Shown: positions 35,181 through 45,245 of the stretch, piece by piece
Layout of the letters: every line of letters starts with the position of its first letter
Position numbering within the stretch: the first letter of the stretch is position 1
Origin: Streptomonospora mangrovi
GTDB lineage: Bacteria > Actinomycetota > Actinomycetes > Streptosporangiales > Streptosporangiaceae
DNA length: 64,000 nt
NCBI RefSeq assembly: GCF_027604915.1
Contig: NZ_JAJAQC010000010.1
Location: 1-64,000 of the forward strand
Direction: 5' to 3'
The notes under the pieces: model-generated
The model's input: only the letters and a program-made list of their open reading frames with translations
Databases searched by the model: none
Told to the model about the DNA's origin: nothing
Position numbers and translations under genes: made by a program

Positions 35181-35260
35181 CGGCCCCCGCGCGGCGGCTG
35201 CCGGCTCCGCTCAGACCGGCCGGCCCCCGCGCGGCGGCTGCCGGCTCCGCTCAGACCGGC
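35181..35260. repeat. Perfect 40-bp tandem duplication at the 3' end of the MocR gene
   Basis: Bases 35181-35220 and 35221-35260 are identical (each begins CGGCCCCCGCGCGGCGGCTG). The second copy contains the stop codon of the MocR-type gene (35251-35253), so the first copy carries a duplicate of the gene's last codons, stop and following sequence. Confidence 0.95.
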
Positions 35261-36564
35261 GGGCCGCCGGTGCGCACGGCGGCGGCGATGTCGGCCGCCA
35301 GCGGCGCCATGTCGGCCAGGTCCAGCGCCGAGACCGTCACCCGCACCCCGGGCGGCGCGGCGATCCGGTGCCGCGACCCGGGCGAGGTCGCCCAGCCGCG
35401 GGTGTGCAGGGCGCTGATCACCGCCGCCTCGTCGCCCACCGGCACCCACACGTTGAGCCCGCTGCGGCCGGTGGCCGCCACCCCGTGCTCGGCCAGGCGG
35501 GCGATCAGCGCGGTGCGGCGCGCGTCGTAGTCGGCGGCGGTCTTCTCCGGATCCACCGCGCCCGACCGCCACAGCTCCACGAACGCCTCCTGGAGCACCA
35601 CGCTCACCCACCCCGGCCCCGACTGCTGCTGGGCGCGCACCCGGTTGGCGGTCACCGCGTCGCCGGCGACCACGGCCAGCCGCAGGTCGGGGCCGAACGC
35701 CTTGGCGACCGAGCGCGCCACCGCCCAGTGCTCGGTGGCGCCGAAGACGCCGGTGAAGGGCGGGCTGACGAACCCGAAGCCGTGGTCGTCCTCCACGGTG
35801 AGCACGCCGGGGTGGCCGGCCAGGACCGCGCGCAGTTCGGCGGCCCGCGCCGGGGTGAGGGCCGCGCCGGTGGGGTTGTGCGCCCGGCTGGTGAGCACCA
35901 CGGCCCGGGCGCCGCCGCGCAGCGCGGCCGCCAGCGCGTCGGGCAGCGGGCCGTCGTCGTCCACGCCCACGGGCGCGGCGCGCAGGCCCAGCACGGTGAG
36001 CAGGTGGAAGGTGCTGGGCCAGCCCGGGTCCTCGACCACGACCGCGTCGCCGGGGCGCAGCGCCGAGCGCAGCACGCGGTCGATGGCGTCCAGCGCGCCG
36101 GAGGTGGCGGTGAGGTGGTCGGCGGGCACACCGTCGGCGTCGAACACGGCGCGGGCGACCTCGGCCAGGTCCGCGCTCATGGGCGGCTCGCCGTAGAGGA
36201 CCTGCCGCCCGGCGCGGCGCCGGGCCACGGCCGCCAGGGCGGCGGAGAGGTCGGGCAGCAGCCGGGGGTCGGGGTTGCCGCTGGCGGCGTCGCGGGTGCC
36301 CGGCGGAATCGCGGCGGGCTCGGTCTCGCGCGGGGCACCCAAGGGGCGCTGCCGCACCCGGGTGCCGCGCCGGCCGCCGGTCTCGACCAGGCCGCGCTCG
36401 CGCAACTGGCGGTAGGCGGCGGCCACGGTGTTGGGGTTGACGCCGAGGTCGCCGGCGAGGTCGCGGATGGGCGGGAGCGCGGCACCGGCCGGGAGTTCGC
36501 CACCGGTGATCGCGCGCTCGACGCTGTCGGCGATCTCGTGGGAACCGCGTCCGGTGATGGCCAT
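35251..36564 (-). CDS. MocR-type regulator: GntR HTH fused to class I aminotransferase domain
   Basis: 437 residues. The N-terminal winged helix (about 1-72) has LPPIRDLAGDLGVNPNTVAAAYRQLRERGLVETGGRRGTRV. The rest is a fold-type I PLP domain: YGEPPMSADLAEVARA, LTATSGALDAIDRVL, HNPTG at 229-233, EDDHG near 258-262, and the PLP-binding Lys288 in SVAKAFGPDLRLA. Proteins of this type sense PLP or an amino compound and often control vitamin B6, GABA or amino-acid genes; PtsJ/PdxR-like members are closest. It is divergent from the betaine-synthesis gene with 460 bases between, making that gene a possible target. Confidence 0.9.
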   Translation of the reverse strand: MAITGRGSHEIADSVERAITGGELPAGAALPPIRDLAGDLGVNPNTVAAAYRQLRERGLVETGGRRGTRVRQRPLGAPRETEPAAIPPGTRDAASGNPDPRLLPDLSAALAAVARRRAGRQVLYGEPPMSADLAEVARAVFDADGVPADHLTATSGALDAIDRVLRSALRPGDAVVVEDPGWPSTFHLLTVLGLRAAPVGVDDDGPLPDALAAALRGGARAVVLTSRAHNPTGAALTPARAAELRAVLAGHPGVLTVEDDHGFGFVSPPFTGVFGATEHWAVARSVAKAFGPDLRLAVVAGDAVTANRVRAQQQSGPGWVSVVLQEAFVELWRSGAVDPEKTAADYDARRTALIARLAEHGVAATGRSGLNVWVPVGDEAAVISALHTRGWATSPGSRHRIAAPPGVRVTVSALDLADMAPLAADIAAAVRTGGPPV

Positions 36565-36872
36565 GCCCGCATTATCCAGCAGGCGGCCGCCCCTTCCCCG
36601 GCCCGCGCACGCGCCCGCCCCGCCACGGCTCGCGGATGGGCGGCGCGCGTCGGTGCGGGCGCCGCCGCCCCCGCCGGTCGCGGCCGGGAAATGCGCCCGG
36701 GCGGGCGGCGGGAACGGTCCGGCGGAATTGCGGTGGATTCTTCGTTGTTTCCGCGTTGTTTCCCGTTATTGCGGGGTGCGTATTGCGCGATGCGTTGCGC
36801 AGGGCGATTCCCCGGTGCTCGGAATTGGTCTTCGCGGCGCTCGGGTGGTGTTGATCAAGGTCGGTCGGGATG

Positions 36873-36896
36873 GTCACCCGGGGTGACTTTTCACCC
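36873..36896. promoter_or_regulatory. Overlapping palindromes upstream of the betaine-synthesis gene
   Basis: GTCACCC-G-GGGTGAC (36873-36887) is a perfect palindrome, and its right half forms a second one, GGGTGA-CTTT-TCACCC (36881-36896). This gives three TCACCC half-sites within 24 bases, 130-155 bases before the start of the methyltransferase gene. TATAAG at 36968-36973 is a possible -10 box. A repressor or activator dimer site is likely; MocR is one candidate. Confidence 0.5.
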
Positions 36897-37026
36897 GCTG
36901 AGCTGCGCGTATGGCGACGAATTCCAAAGTGGCACTTGAACTGTGGTGGGGGTCATGGCGTTCAATGTATAAGCGCGAAGTTTGACCCTCGGCGTCGTGT
37001 GTGTCCAACTAGAGGGTTTTTCGAGT

Positions 37027-38685
<1,659 letters not shown>

Positions 38686-38700
38686 CGCCCCCTGCCGCGC

Positions 38701-38724
38701 GGGTGCCCGGGGTACCGGGCGCCC
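38701..38724. terminator. Hairpin after the betaine-synthesis gene
   Basis: GGGTGCCCGG (38701-38710) pairs with CCGGGCGCCC (38715-38724), one U-G wobble, around a GGTA loop. It begins 16 bases after the stop codon and faces the converging DUF899 gene. Confidence 0.55.
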
Positions 38725-38836
38725 GCCCGCGCTCCGCCGGCGGCCCCGCGCCCGTGCGCGGTGCCGCCGGGTACGCCGGTCCGCTGCGGGTGTCCGCGTC
38801 CGACGAGTGCGGTCCGGCACCCGGCCGGGCGGTCGC

Positions 38837-39553
38837 CTACGGGGAGGAGTCGCGGCAGGTGCACGGGTGCTCGGGGGCGCCGTAGTCGTCGCTGAGCCGC
38901 ATCCAGGAGTACGCCGGCTCCTGGGGTACCCCGGCCGGGGAGTTCTCCCAGTCCTCCTGGCGACCGAAGGGGGTGAGGTCGAGCAGGTCGAAGACCAGCA
39001 TGAAGGGTTCTTCCCCGCGCGCGTGGGTCGACCAGGTGTGGAATACGCGATCGCCCCGGCGCAGGAACACGCTGACCGCTTGGCGCTCCTCGCCGTCGAC
39101 GGTCGCTCCGAAGTCCGCGTTGAACGCCTCGCCGACAGTCGAGTACCACGGCAGGCGCCATCCCATGCGGTCGCGGAAGGCGTACAGGCGGTCCACCGGG
39201 GCGCGGGAGGTGAGCGCGAACGCGGTCCGCCGGGCATGCAGGTGGGAGAGCGGGCCGATGTGCTCCGCCATCATCGAGCACCCGTCGCATCCCTCCGCCC
39301 AGTCAGGCGCGAACATGAAGTGCTGGACGATGAGCTGGGGATGCCCGCCGAAGAGGTCGAGCAGTGTGGCGGTCCCCTCCGGGCCGTCGAACGCGTAGTC
39401 CGCGCGCACCTCGACCATGGGCATCCGCCGGCGCGCCGCGCTGATCGCGTCCTTCATCCGCGTCAGGGCCTTCTCCTGCTGGAGCAGCACACCTCTGGCG
39501 TCGTTCCACGTGGCGCGGTCGACGACGGGAGGCCAGGTGTGTTCGACGCTCAC
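38837..39553 (-). CDS. DUF899 thioredoxin-like protein
   Basis: 238 residues from a GTG that shares bases with the stop of the upstream gene (GTGA). Typical DUF899 features: a helical start ending in RRRMPMVEV, a thioredoxin-fold core LLDLFGGHPQLIVQHFMFAPDWAEGCDGCSMMAEHI with two Cys (CDGC), MGWRLPWYSTVGEAFNADFG, and SVFLRRGDRVFHTWSTHARGEEPFM. It ends PCTCRDSSP. Members are often found with SRPBCC and ArsR genes, as here, and may act on organic peroxides or aromatic compounds, though no reaction is established. It is co-transcribed with the SRPBCC gene. Confidence 0.88.
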   Translation of the reverse strand: MSVEHTWPPVVDRATWNDARGVLLQQEKALTRMKDAISAARRRMPMVEVRADYAFDGPEGTATLLDLFGGHPQLIVQHFMFAPDWAEGCDGCSMMAEHIGPLSHLHARRTAFALTSRAPVDRLYAFRDRMGWRLPWYSTVGEAFNADFGATVDGEERQAVSVFLRRGDRVFHTWSTHARGEEPFMLVFDLLDLTPFGRQEDWENSPAGVPQEPAYSWMRLSDDYGAPEHPCTCRDSSP

Positions 39554-40026
39554 CGGTAGAACCCCTCGCGCAGGTCGATGCCGTGCTCCAGCCAGGCCTT
39601 GAGCGCGGCGAGCATGCCGGTCCACCCCTCGCAATTGCCGAACGCGGCCCGGGCGCCGTCGGGGGTCGGCCGCCAGGACGTCTCGGTGATCGTGACCAGG
39701 GTCCGCGTATCGGCGTCGATCGACGTGAACTCGAAGACCGTCCGCGTGGTGCCGCCGGCGCCGGTCGTGGCCTCGCCGCCCCACTCGATGACGATCCGGC
39801 GGGGCGGGTCGTCATCGACCACCGTGACGGGGAAGGCGCCGGGGTATTCGGCGAAGTCCCATGCGACCTGCTCGCCGGCCTTCAGCCGCCCTCGGGCCCC
39901 ACCGGTGGCGAAGTATCGGGAGAGCTGCTCGGGGTCGGCCACGGCCTCGTACACCTCGGCGCGGGGCCGCGCCACGCGGCCGGACACGGTGAACGAGAGC
40001 TCGGTAAGGACGCCATCAGGATTCAT
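39550..40026 (-). CDS. SRPBCC (AHSA1-like) domain protein
   Basis: 158 residues. It has the Bet v1/START fold pattern of AHSA1 proteins: FTVSGRVARPRAEVYEAVADPEQLSRYFATGG, then WDFAEYPGAFPVTVVDDDPPRRIVIEWGG, and a final LVTITETSWRP, FGNCEGWTGMLAALKAWLEHG helix. These bind hydrophobic ligands in a cavity; the ligand is not known. The ATG lies inside a 48-base palindrome, and the first five codons (Met-Asn-Pro-Asp-Gly) are identical to those of the divergent ArsR gene because both are read from the palindrome arms. DUF899 follows with a 4-base overlap. Confidence 0.9.
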   Translation of the reverse strand: MNPDGVLTELSFTVSGRVARPRAEVYEAVADPEQLSRYFATGGARGRLKAGEQVAWDFAEYPGAFPVTVVDDDPPRRIVIEWGGEATTGAGGTTRTVFEFTSIDADTRTLVTITETSWRPTPDGARAAFGNCEGWTGMLAALKAWLEHGIDLREGFYR

Positions 40027-40058
40027 GTTGTAAAATTACAACATGAATCCTGATGGCG
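40011..40058. promoter_or_regulatory. 48-bp palindrome containing both divergent start codons (arsR / SRPBCC)
   Basis: Two 23-base arms (40011-40033, beginning CGCCATCAGGATTCATG; and 40036-40058, ending its exact reverse complement) flank an AA centre with no mismatch. Both ATGs lie inside, at 40026 (minus) and 40043 (plus), only 16 bases apart. TAAAAT (40031-40036) is a good -10 box placed so that arsR transcription would begin at or next to its ATG. This is very probably the ArsR operator, with leaderless divergent messages. Confidence 0.8.
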
Positions 40059-40390
40059 ACAAGGACTCCGATGACGATCGGGTGTTCAAAGCGCTGGCCT
40101 CGCCGGTGCGCCGCCGGATGCTCGACGCGCTCAAAGCGGGCACCCACACCACCGGATCGCTCTGCGCGCTCCTGCCGGATCTGGACCGCACGACGGTGCT
40201 GCAACACCTGCGGGTGCTGGAGCGCGCCGAACTGGTCACCGGGCGCAGGGTGGGGCGGGAGCGCCACCTGTCGCTCGCGCCGTTGCCGATCAAGCGCATC
40301 CACGACCGCTGGATCAGCGACTACATGAACGCCGCGGTCGACCTGCTCGACCGCCTGCACTCCGGCGGGGACCGTGGGAGCACCGCCTAG
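40043..40390 (+). CDS. ArsR family winged-helix repressor
   Basis: 115 residues. The winged helix is complete: DDRVFKALASPVRRRMLDAL, a recognition region SLCALLPDLDRTTVLQHLRVLERAELVTGRRVGRERHLSLAPLPI, and a C-terminal helix ISDYMNAAVDLLDRLHS. No CxC metal site is visible, so it is of the SdpR/YgaV-like type that pairs with SRPBCC proteins rather than a metal sensor. It diverges from the SRPBCC-DUF899 pair, and the shared 48-base palindrome covers both starts, so it should repress itself and both partners. Confidence 0.92.
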   Translation: MNPDGDKDSDDDRVFKALASPVRRRMLDALKAGTHTTGSLCALLPDLDRTTVLQHLRVLERAELVTGRRVGRERHLSLAPLPIKRIHDRWISDYMNAAVDLLDRLHSGGDRGSTA

Positions 40391-40791
40391 CTAGGTGTAC
40401 CGGCCACGGAGGTTGGTCGCACCGGCTTCGCTTCGGCGGGAACGGCGAAGCGGGCCGGGCTACGGTGCGGACGTCTGGCGTTCACCGCCCGGAAAGGGCC
40501 GAACGCCCACACCACCCACGCCAGCGCCCGCCCGACCCCTGCCGGGCGCGGCCGCCGGCTGTCTGTTCGGCCATAGTGCCGCCCGGTCCGGCATACGCGG
40601 TGCCACCTGGGGTAAGGCCGGGGTGAGAATCGGCTCGCCGCCCCCGGCGGACGGGGGCGAACGGGCCGCGGCGGCGGATCCGCGGGACCGCGCCCGCGCG
40701 GGCCCGGCGCCGCCGTGGAAGTGCCAACCCGGCACCCCGGGCCGGGGCCGGCGGCGCCCGCGCGGCCGCCGGCACGAGAGGAGCAGCGCAC
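40391..40791. other. Intergenic region upstream of the universal stress protein gene
   Basis: 401 bases of GC-rich sequence. I see no convincing gene, palindrome or terminator. The only clear element is the GAGGAG ribosome-binding site ten bases before the ATG at 40792. Confidence 0.4.
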
Positions 40792-41700
40792 ATGAACGGC
40801 ACGCCCGAGGAGACCCGCTGGATCGTGGTCGGCGTCGACGGCTCGGACTCCAGCCGCTACGCGCTGGAGTGGTCGGCCAACCAGGCGACCCTGCGCGGCA
40901 GGGGGCTGAGCATCGTCACCGCCGTGGGCGCCTCCGAGGCCGCCGGCCCCTTCCGCGAGGTCGTGCCGGGCGGCGAGGAGCAGGTGACCGACCGCGAGCG
41001 CGACGCCCAGGCCCTCCTCGACTACGCGCGCGACTGGATCGTGCGCCTGTTCCCCGAACTCCCCGTGCGCACCAGCATGCCCCGGGCGCGCGCCGCCGAC
41101 GCGCTGCTGGAGGAGGCCGCGCGGCCCGAGTGCACCGCCGTGGTGGTGGGCTCGCGCGGGCTGAGCGGGCTGGCGTCGGCGTTCGTGGGGTCGGTGGGCA
41201 TCGAGTTGGCCGCCAACTCCCCGGTGCCGGTGGTGGTGCTGCCCAAGAAGCACGAGGCGGCCTATGGGGTCGCCGGCCGCATCATCGCCGGCGTCGACGG
41301 CTCGGAGTCCAGCCGCCGGGCCGTGGAGTTCGCGTTCGCCCAGGCGTCGTGGACCAAGAGTGACCTGGTCGCGGTGTGCGCCTGGCAGCCGATGGCCGCG
41401 TTCGTGTCCGCCATGGGTCCGGTGCCGCCCGAGGCGTTTGACGACGACGCGGTCGAGGCCACGGCCCGGCGCACCGCCGAGGCCGAGCTGGCGGAGTTCC
41501 GCGACACCTACCCCGACGTCTCCGTGGACCTGCGCACGGTGCGCGCCCACCCCGTGGTGGCGCTGCTGGAGGAGAGCACCCCGGCCGACCTGATCGTGGT
41601 GGGCTCGCGCGGCCGGGGCGGGTTCCGCGGCCTGATGCTGGGCTCGGTCAGCCAGTCGGTGCTGCACGGCGCGCACGGCCCGGTCGCCGTGGTGCGCTGA
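40792..41700 (+). CDS. Universal stress protein with two UspA domains
   Basis: 302 residues. Domain 1 (about 8-148) begins WIVVGVDGSDSSRYALEW and closes with the ATP-binding motif VVVGSRGLSGLASAFVGSVGIELAANSPVPVVVL. Domain 2 (about 158-302) begins IIAGVDGSESSRRAVEFA and closes VVGSRGRGGFRGLMLGSVSQSVLHGAHGPVAVV. Both keep the G-x2-G-x9-G-S/T pattern of nucleotide-binding Usp proteins. In actinobacteria such tandem proteins are induced in hypoxia, stationary phase or stress and bind ATP or cAMP; the inducer here is not visible. It is a single gene with a strong ribosome-binding site. Confidence 0.93.
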   Translation: MNGTPEETRWIVVGVDGSDSSRYALEWSANQATLRGRGLSIVTAVGASEAAGPFREVVPGGEEQVTDRERDAQALLDYARDWIVRLFPELPVRTSMPRARAADALLEEAARPECTAVVVGSRGLSGLASAFVGSVGIELAANSPVPVVVLPKKHEAAYGVAGRIIAGVDGSESSRRAVEFAFAQASWTKSDLVAVCAWQPMAAFVSAMGPVPPEAFDDDAVEATARRTAEAELAEFRDTYPDVSVDLRTVRAHPVVALLEESTPADLIVVGSRGRGGFRGLMLGSVSQSVLHGAHGPVAVVR

Positions 41701-41801
41701 GGCGCGGCCGGGCCGCCCCGGGGCGGGCGGCACTTGACGGGCGGTGCCGGGCCGCGATTCACTCGGACCGACCAGTTGGTATCCAAGTCGGGAGGCGGCC
41801 G

Positions 41802-42785
41802 GTGAAAGCGCTGCGCGTGCACGAGAACGGCGAGCCCAGGGACGTGCTGCGGCTTGAGGAGACCGAGGTGCCGCGCCCGGGACCCGGGCAGGTGCTGGTG
41901 CGGGTGCGCGCCGCCGCCGTGAACTTCCCCGACGCGCTGCTGTGCCGGGGGATGTACCAAACCCGCCCGCCGCTGCCGTTCACGCCCGGGGTGGAGCTGT
42001 GCGGCGAGGTCGCCGAGACCGGGGAGGGCGTCACCGGGATCGATCCGGGCGCCCGCGTGCTCGGCGGCGCCGACCTGCCCGCCGGCGCCTTCGCCGACTA
42101 CGCGCTCATGAGCGCCGACGGCGTGTTCCCCGCGCCCGCCTCGCTCGGCGACGACGAGGCCGCCTCGCTCTACATCGGCTACCAGACCGGCTGGTTCGCG
42201 CTGCACCGCCGCGCGGGCCTGCGCGCCGGCGAGACCGTGCTCGTGCACGCCGCCGCCGGCGGGGTGGGCAGCGCCGCCGTGCAGTTGGCCAAGGCCGCAG
42301 GCGCCCGCGTGGTGGGCGTGGTCGGTGGACCGGACAAGGCCGCCACCGCCACCGCGCTGGGCGCCGACGTGGTCGTGGACCGCCACACCGAGGACTTCGT
42401 GGCCGTGGTCAAGGAGCTGACCGGGGGCCGGGGCGCCGACGTGGTGTTCGACCCCGTGGGTGGCGAGTCCTACGCGCGCTCCACCAAGTGCGTGGCCTTC
42501 GAGGGCCGCATCGTGGTGATCGGGTTCGCCAGCGGCACCATCCCCACGCCCGGCCTCAACCACGCGCTGATCAAGAACTACTCCATCCTGGGCCTGCACT
42601 GGGGCCTGTACCGGCAGCGGGCGCCCGAGGCGGTGGCCGAGGCGCACGACCGCCTCACCGAACTCGCCGACCAGGGCCTGGTCAAGCCGCTGGTCAGCGA
42701 GCGGCTGTCGGCCGCCGACCTGGCCGAGGGCGTCCAGCGGCTGGCCGAGGGCCGCACCGTGGGCCGGCTCGTCTTCACCCCCTGA
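41802..42785 (+). CDS. Zinc-independent quinone oxidoreductase (MDR superfamily)
   Basis: 327 residues; GTG start after GGGAGGCGGCC. It is a medium-chain dehydrogenase of the zinc-less quinone reductase group: AAAVNFPDALLCRGMYQTRPPLPFTPGVELCGEV, the NADPH loop VLVHAAAGGVGSAAVQLAKAAGARVVGVVG, FDPVGGESYARS, and LHWGLYRQRAPEAV near the end. The catalytic zinc ligands of alcohol dehydrogenases are absent. It reduces quinones or enones with NADPH. It leads a likely three-gene operon with an SDR and an acyl-CoA dehydrogenase, which suggests degradation of a lipid-like or aromatic acid. Confidence 0.9.
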   Translation: MKALRVHENGEPRDVLRLEETEVPRPGPGQVLVRVRAAAVNFPDALLCRGMYQTRPPLPFTPGVELCGEVAETGEGVTGIDPGARVLGGADLPAGAFADYALMSADGVFPAPASLGDDEAASLYIGYQTGWFALHRRAGLRAGETVLVHAAAGGVGSAAVQLAKAAGARVVGVVGGPDKAATATALGADVVVDRHTEDFVAVVKELTGGRGADVVFDPVGGESYARSTKCVAFEGRIVVIGFASGTIPTPGLNHALIKNYSILGLHWGLYRQRAPEAVAEAHDRLTELADQGLVKPLVSERLSAADLAEGVQRLAEGRTVGRLVFTP

Positions 42786-42884
42786 CCCGCGCGCCCCGGG
42801 CACGCGGCCCCGCCTCCCCGGCCCACCGCCCGTCCCAGCCCTTCGCGACGCCCCCGCCCCCACCCCCCACGCAGAGGAGCCCCC

Positions 42885-43718
42885 ATGCCCGAACCGTTCT
42901 CCATCCCCGGGACGACGGCCGTCGTCACCGGAGCCGCCGGCGGGATCGGGCGGGCGCTCGCCGAGCGCCTGCTGCGCGAAGGCGCCGCCCGCGTGGTGGT
43001 CAGCGACCTCGACCCCGACCGCGTCGCCGAGACGGCGGCGCGGCTGGGCGGGCGCGCCCACCCCCTGGCCCTCGACGTCTCCGACGAGGCGGCGGTGCGC
43101 GCGGCCGTGGAGCGGATCGAGGTGGAGCACGGGCCGATCGACCTGTGGTGCTCCAACGCCGGGATCGCGGCCGGGCGCGGCCTGGGCGACGACGCCGACT
43201 GGGACGTCTCGTGGCGGGTGCACGTGCTGGCCCACGTCTACGCGGTGCGGGCGCTGTTTCCGCGCATGGCCGAGCGCGGGCGCGGCCACCTGCTCATCAC
43301 GGCCTCGGCCGCCGGGCTGCTCACCCAGCTCGACTCCGCCCCCTACTCGGCGACCAAGCACGGCGCGGTCGCGCTGGCCGAGTGGCTGGCGATCCGCCAC
43401 GCCGACGACGGGATCGGGGTGTCGTGCCTGTGCCCGCAGGGCGTCAACACCGCCATGACGGCCGGCGACGACGGCACCTCGGCCACCCGGCTGGGCGGCG
43501 ACTACATCGAGCCCGAGGACGTCGCGGAGTCGGTGGTGGCCGCCCTGCACGACGGCCGGTTCCTGATCCTGCCGCACCCCGAGGCGGCCGACTACGAGCG
43601 CAACCGCGCCAACGACCGCGACCGCTGGATCGGCGGCATGCGCAAGGCGTGGGCGCGGATCCGCGGCGCGGCGCCGCGGAGCGGTACCGGGGCGGCCGGC
43701 GCGGCCGAGAGGAGTTGA
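42885..43718 (+). CDS. Short-chain dehydrogenase/reductase
   Basis: 277 residues. Classical SDR: cofactor loop TGAAGGIG (16-23), acidic residue SDLD after the second strand indicating NAD(H), the NAG motif SNAGIA, and the catalytic Ser...Tyr-x3-Lys in ITASAAGLL and YSATKHG. The later CLCPQGVNTAM segment contacts the cofactor. The substrate is an alcohol or ketone, possibly a beta-hydroxyacyl compound given the acyl-CoA dehydrogenase ten bases downstream. It lies 99 bases after the quinone oxidoreductase gene. Confidence 0.92.
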   Translation: MPEPFSIPGTTAVVTGAAGGIGRALAERLLREGAARVVVSDLDPDRVAETAARLGGRAHPLALDVSDEAAVRAAVERIEVEHGPIDLWCSNAGIAAGRGLGDDADWDVSWRVHVLAHVYAVRALFPRMAERGRGHLLITASAAGLLTQLDSAPYSATKHGAVALAEWLAIRHADDGIGVSCLCPQGVNTAMTAGDDGTSATRLGGDYIEPEDVAESVVAALHDGRFLILPHPEAADYERNRANDRDRWIGGMRKAWARIRGAAPRSGTGAAGAAERS

Positions 43719-43727
43719 GGGACGGCC

Positions 43728-44954
43728 ATGGACTTCACCTACGACGACGTCACCCGCGACCACCTGGACCGGCTGCGGGCCTTCCTGGACGAGAAGGTCC
43801 TCCCCGCCGAACCCGTCTACGCCCGGCAGACCGCCGAGCGCGCCGACCCCTGGTCCACCCCGCCGGTGGTCAAGGAGCTGCAAGCCGAGGCGCGCGAGCG
43901 CGGCCTGTGGAACCTGTTCCTGCCCCACCCCGAGTACGGCGCCGGCCTGACCAACCTCCAGTACGCGCCGCTGGCCGAGCTGACCGGGCGCTCGCCGGGG
44001 CTGGCGCCCATCGCGCTCAACTGCGCCGCGCCCGACACCGGCAACATGGAGATCCTGGCCATGTTCGGCACCCCCGAGCAGCGTGAGCGGTGGCTGGTGC
44101 CGCTGCTCAACGCCGAGATCCGGTCGGCGTTCTGCATGACCGAGCCCGACGTCGCCTCCTCCGACGCCGCCAACATCCGGCTGCGGATCCGCGCCGACGG
44201 CGACGACTACGTGCTCAACGGCCGCAAGTGGTGGACCTCCGGCGCGCTCAGCCCCGACTGCCGGCTGCTCATCGTCATGGGCGTGACCGACCCCGGCGCC
44301 GCGCCCTACCGGCGGCAGAGCATGGTGCTGGTGCCCCGCGACACCCCCGGCGTGGACGTCAAGCGCGGCCTGCCGGTGTTCGGCTACGCCGACGGCACCA
44401 AGGGCGGCCACGCCGAGGTCGTGTTCACCGACGTCCGGGTGCCCCGGGCCAACATCCTGCTCGGCGAGGGCGAGGGGTTCCGCATCGCCCAGGAGCGGCT
44501 GGGTCCGGGCCGCATCCACCACTGCATGCGCACCATCGGCGTGGCCGAACTGGCGCTGGAGCTGATGTGCCGGCGCGCCGCCGAGCGGGTGGCGTTCGGC
44601 CGGCCGCTGGCCGAGCAGGGCGTGGTGCGCGAGCGCATCGCCCAGGCGCGGGTGGCCATCGAGCAGGCCCGGCTGCTGGTGCTGAAGACGGCGTGGCTGA
44701 TGGACACCGTCGGCAACCGGGCGGCCCGCACCGAGATATCGGCCATCAAGGCGGTGGTGCCGCGCATGGCCGAGCGGGTGCTGGACGACGCGATCCAGGT
44801 CCACGGCGGCGCCGGGGTCTCCGACGACTTCCCGCTGGCGCGGCTGTTCGCGGCCAACCGGACGCTGCGGCTGGCCGACGGCCCCGACGAGGTGCACCTG
44901 CGCTCGATCGCCCGGCAGGAGCTGCGGCCCTACCTGGGGGAGCGGGAGCGGTAG
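43728..44954 (+). CDS. Acyl-CoA dehydrogenase (ACAD10/11-like)
   Basis: 408 residues. FAD-dependent desaturase of acyl-Co[17 protein letters not shown] is the first flavin signature, WWTSGA and [42 protein letters not shown] follow, and the C-terminal [35 protein letters not shown] contains the catalytic Glu in GPDEVH. The long [16 protein letters not shown] insertion near the N-terminus and the R-x-HHC-x-R stretch point to the ACAD10/11 branch, which handles long-chain or hydroxylated acids. It is the last gene of the quinone oxidoreductase-SDR-ACAD operon. Confidence 0.93.
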   Translation: MDFTYDDVTRDHLDRLRAFLDEKVLPAEPVYARQTAERADPWSTPPVVKELQAEARERGLWNLFLPHPEYGAGLTNLQYAPLAELTGRSPGLAPIALNCAAPDTGNMEILAMFGTPEQRERWLVPLLNAEIRSAFCMTEPDVASSDAANIRLRIRADGDDYVLNGRKWWTSGALSPDCRLLIVMGVTDPGAAPYRRQSMVLVPRDTPGVDVKRGLPVFGYADGTKGGHAEVVFTDVRVPRANILLGEGEGFRIAQERLGPGRIHHCMRTIGVAELALELMCRRAAERVAFGRPLAEQGVVRERIAQARVAIEQARLLVLKTAWLMDTVGNRAARTEISAIKAVVPRMAERVLDDAIQVHGGAGVSDDFPLARLFAANRTLRLADGPDEVHLRSIARQELRPYLGERER

Positions 44955-45245
44955 GGGACCGGCCGCAACGCCGCGCCGGGGCCGTCCCGAACCCGGGAGA
45001 ATCCGCGAACCGGCCCGCGCGGGCGCGCGCAACCGGTACGTTCGGTGACGATCGGGACACGCCTCGGCGCGGTTGCGGCCGGTCAGCACCCCGGTGGGTT
45101 TCAATTGACGGCGTTTCCGCCGCACCGCCGCACCGCCGCGCGCCGCCCGGACCCCGGTCCGCCGCCGCGCGCCGGCCGCGCCCGCCGGGGCGCGGCCCCT
45201 TCCGACGCGGCGGCGCACCCGCACGGCGAGGAAGGAAGGCCACCC

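Noticed and set aside
40460-40735. Possible 91-residue minus-strand gene in the gap before the stress-protein gene
   Set aside because: Pro/Gly/Arg-rich translation with no ribosome-binding site or recognisable motif.
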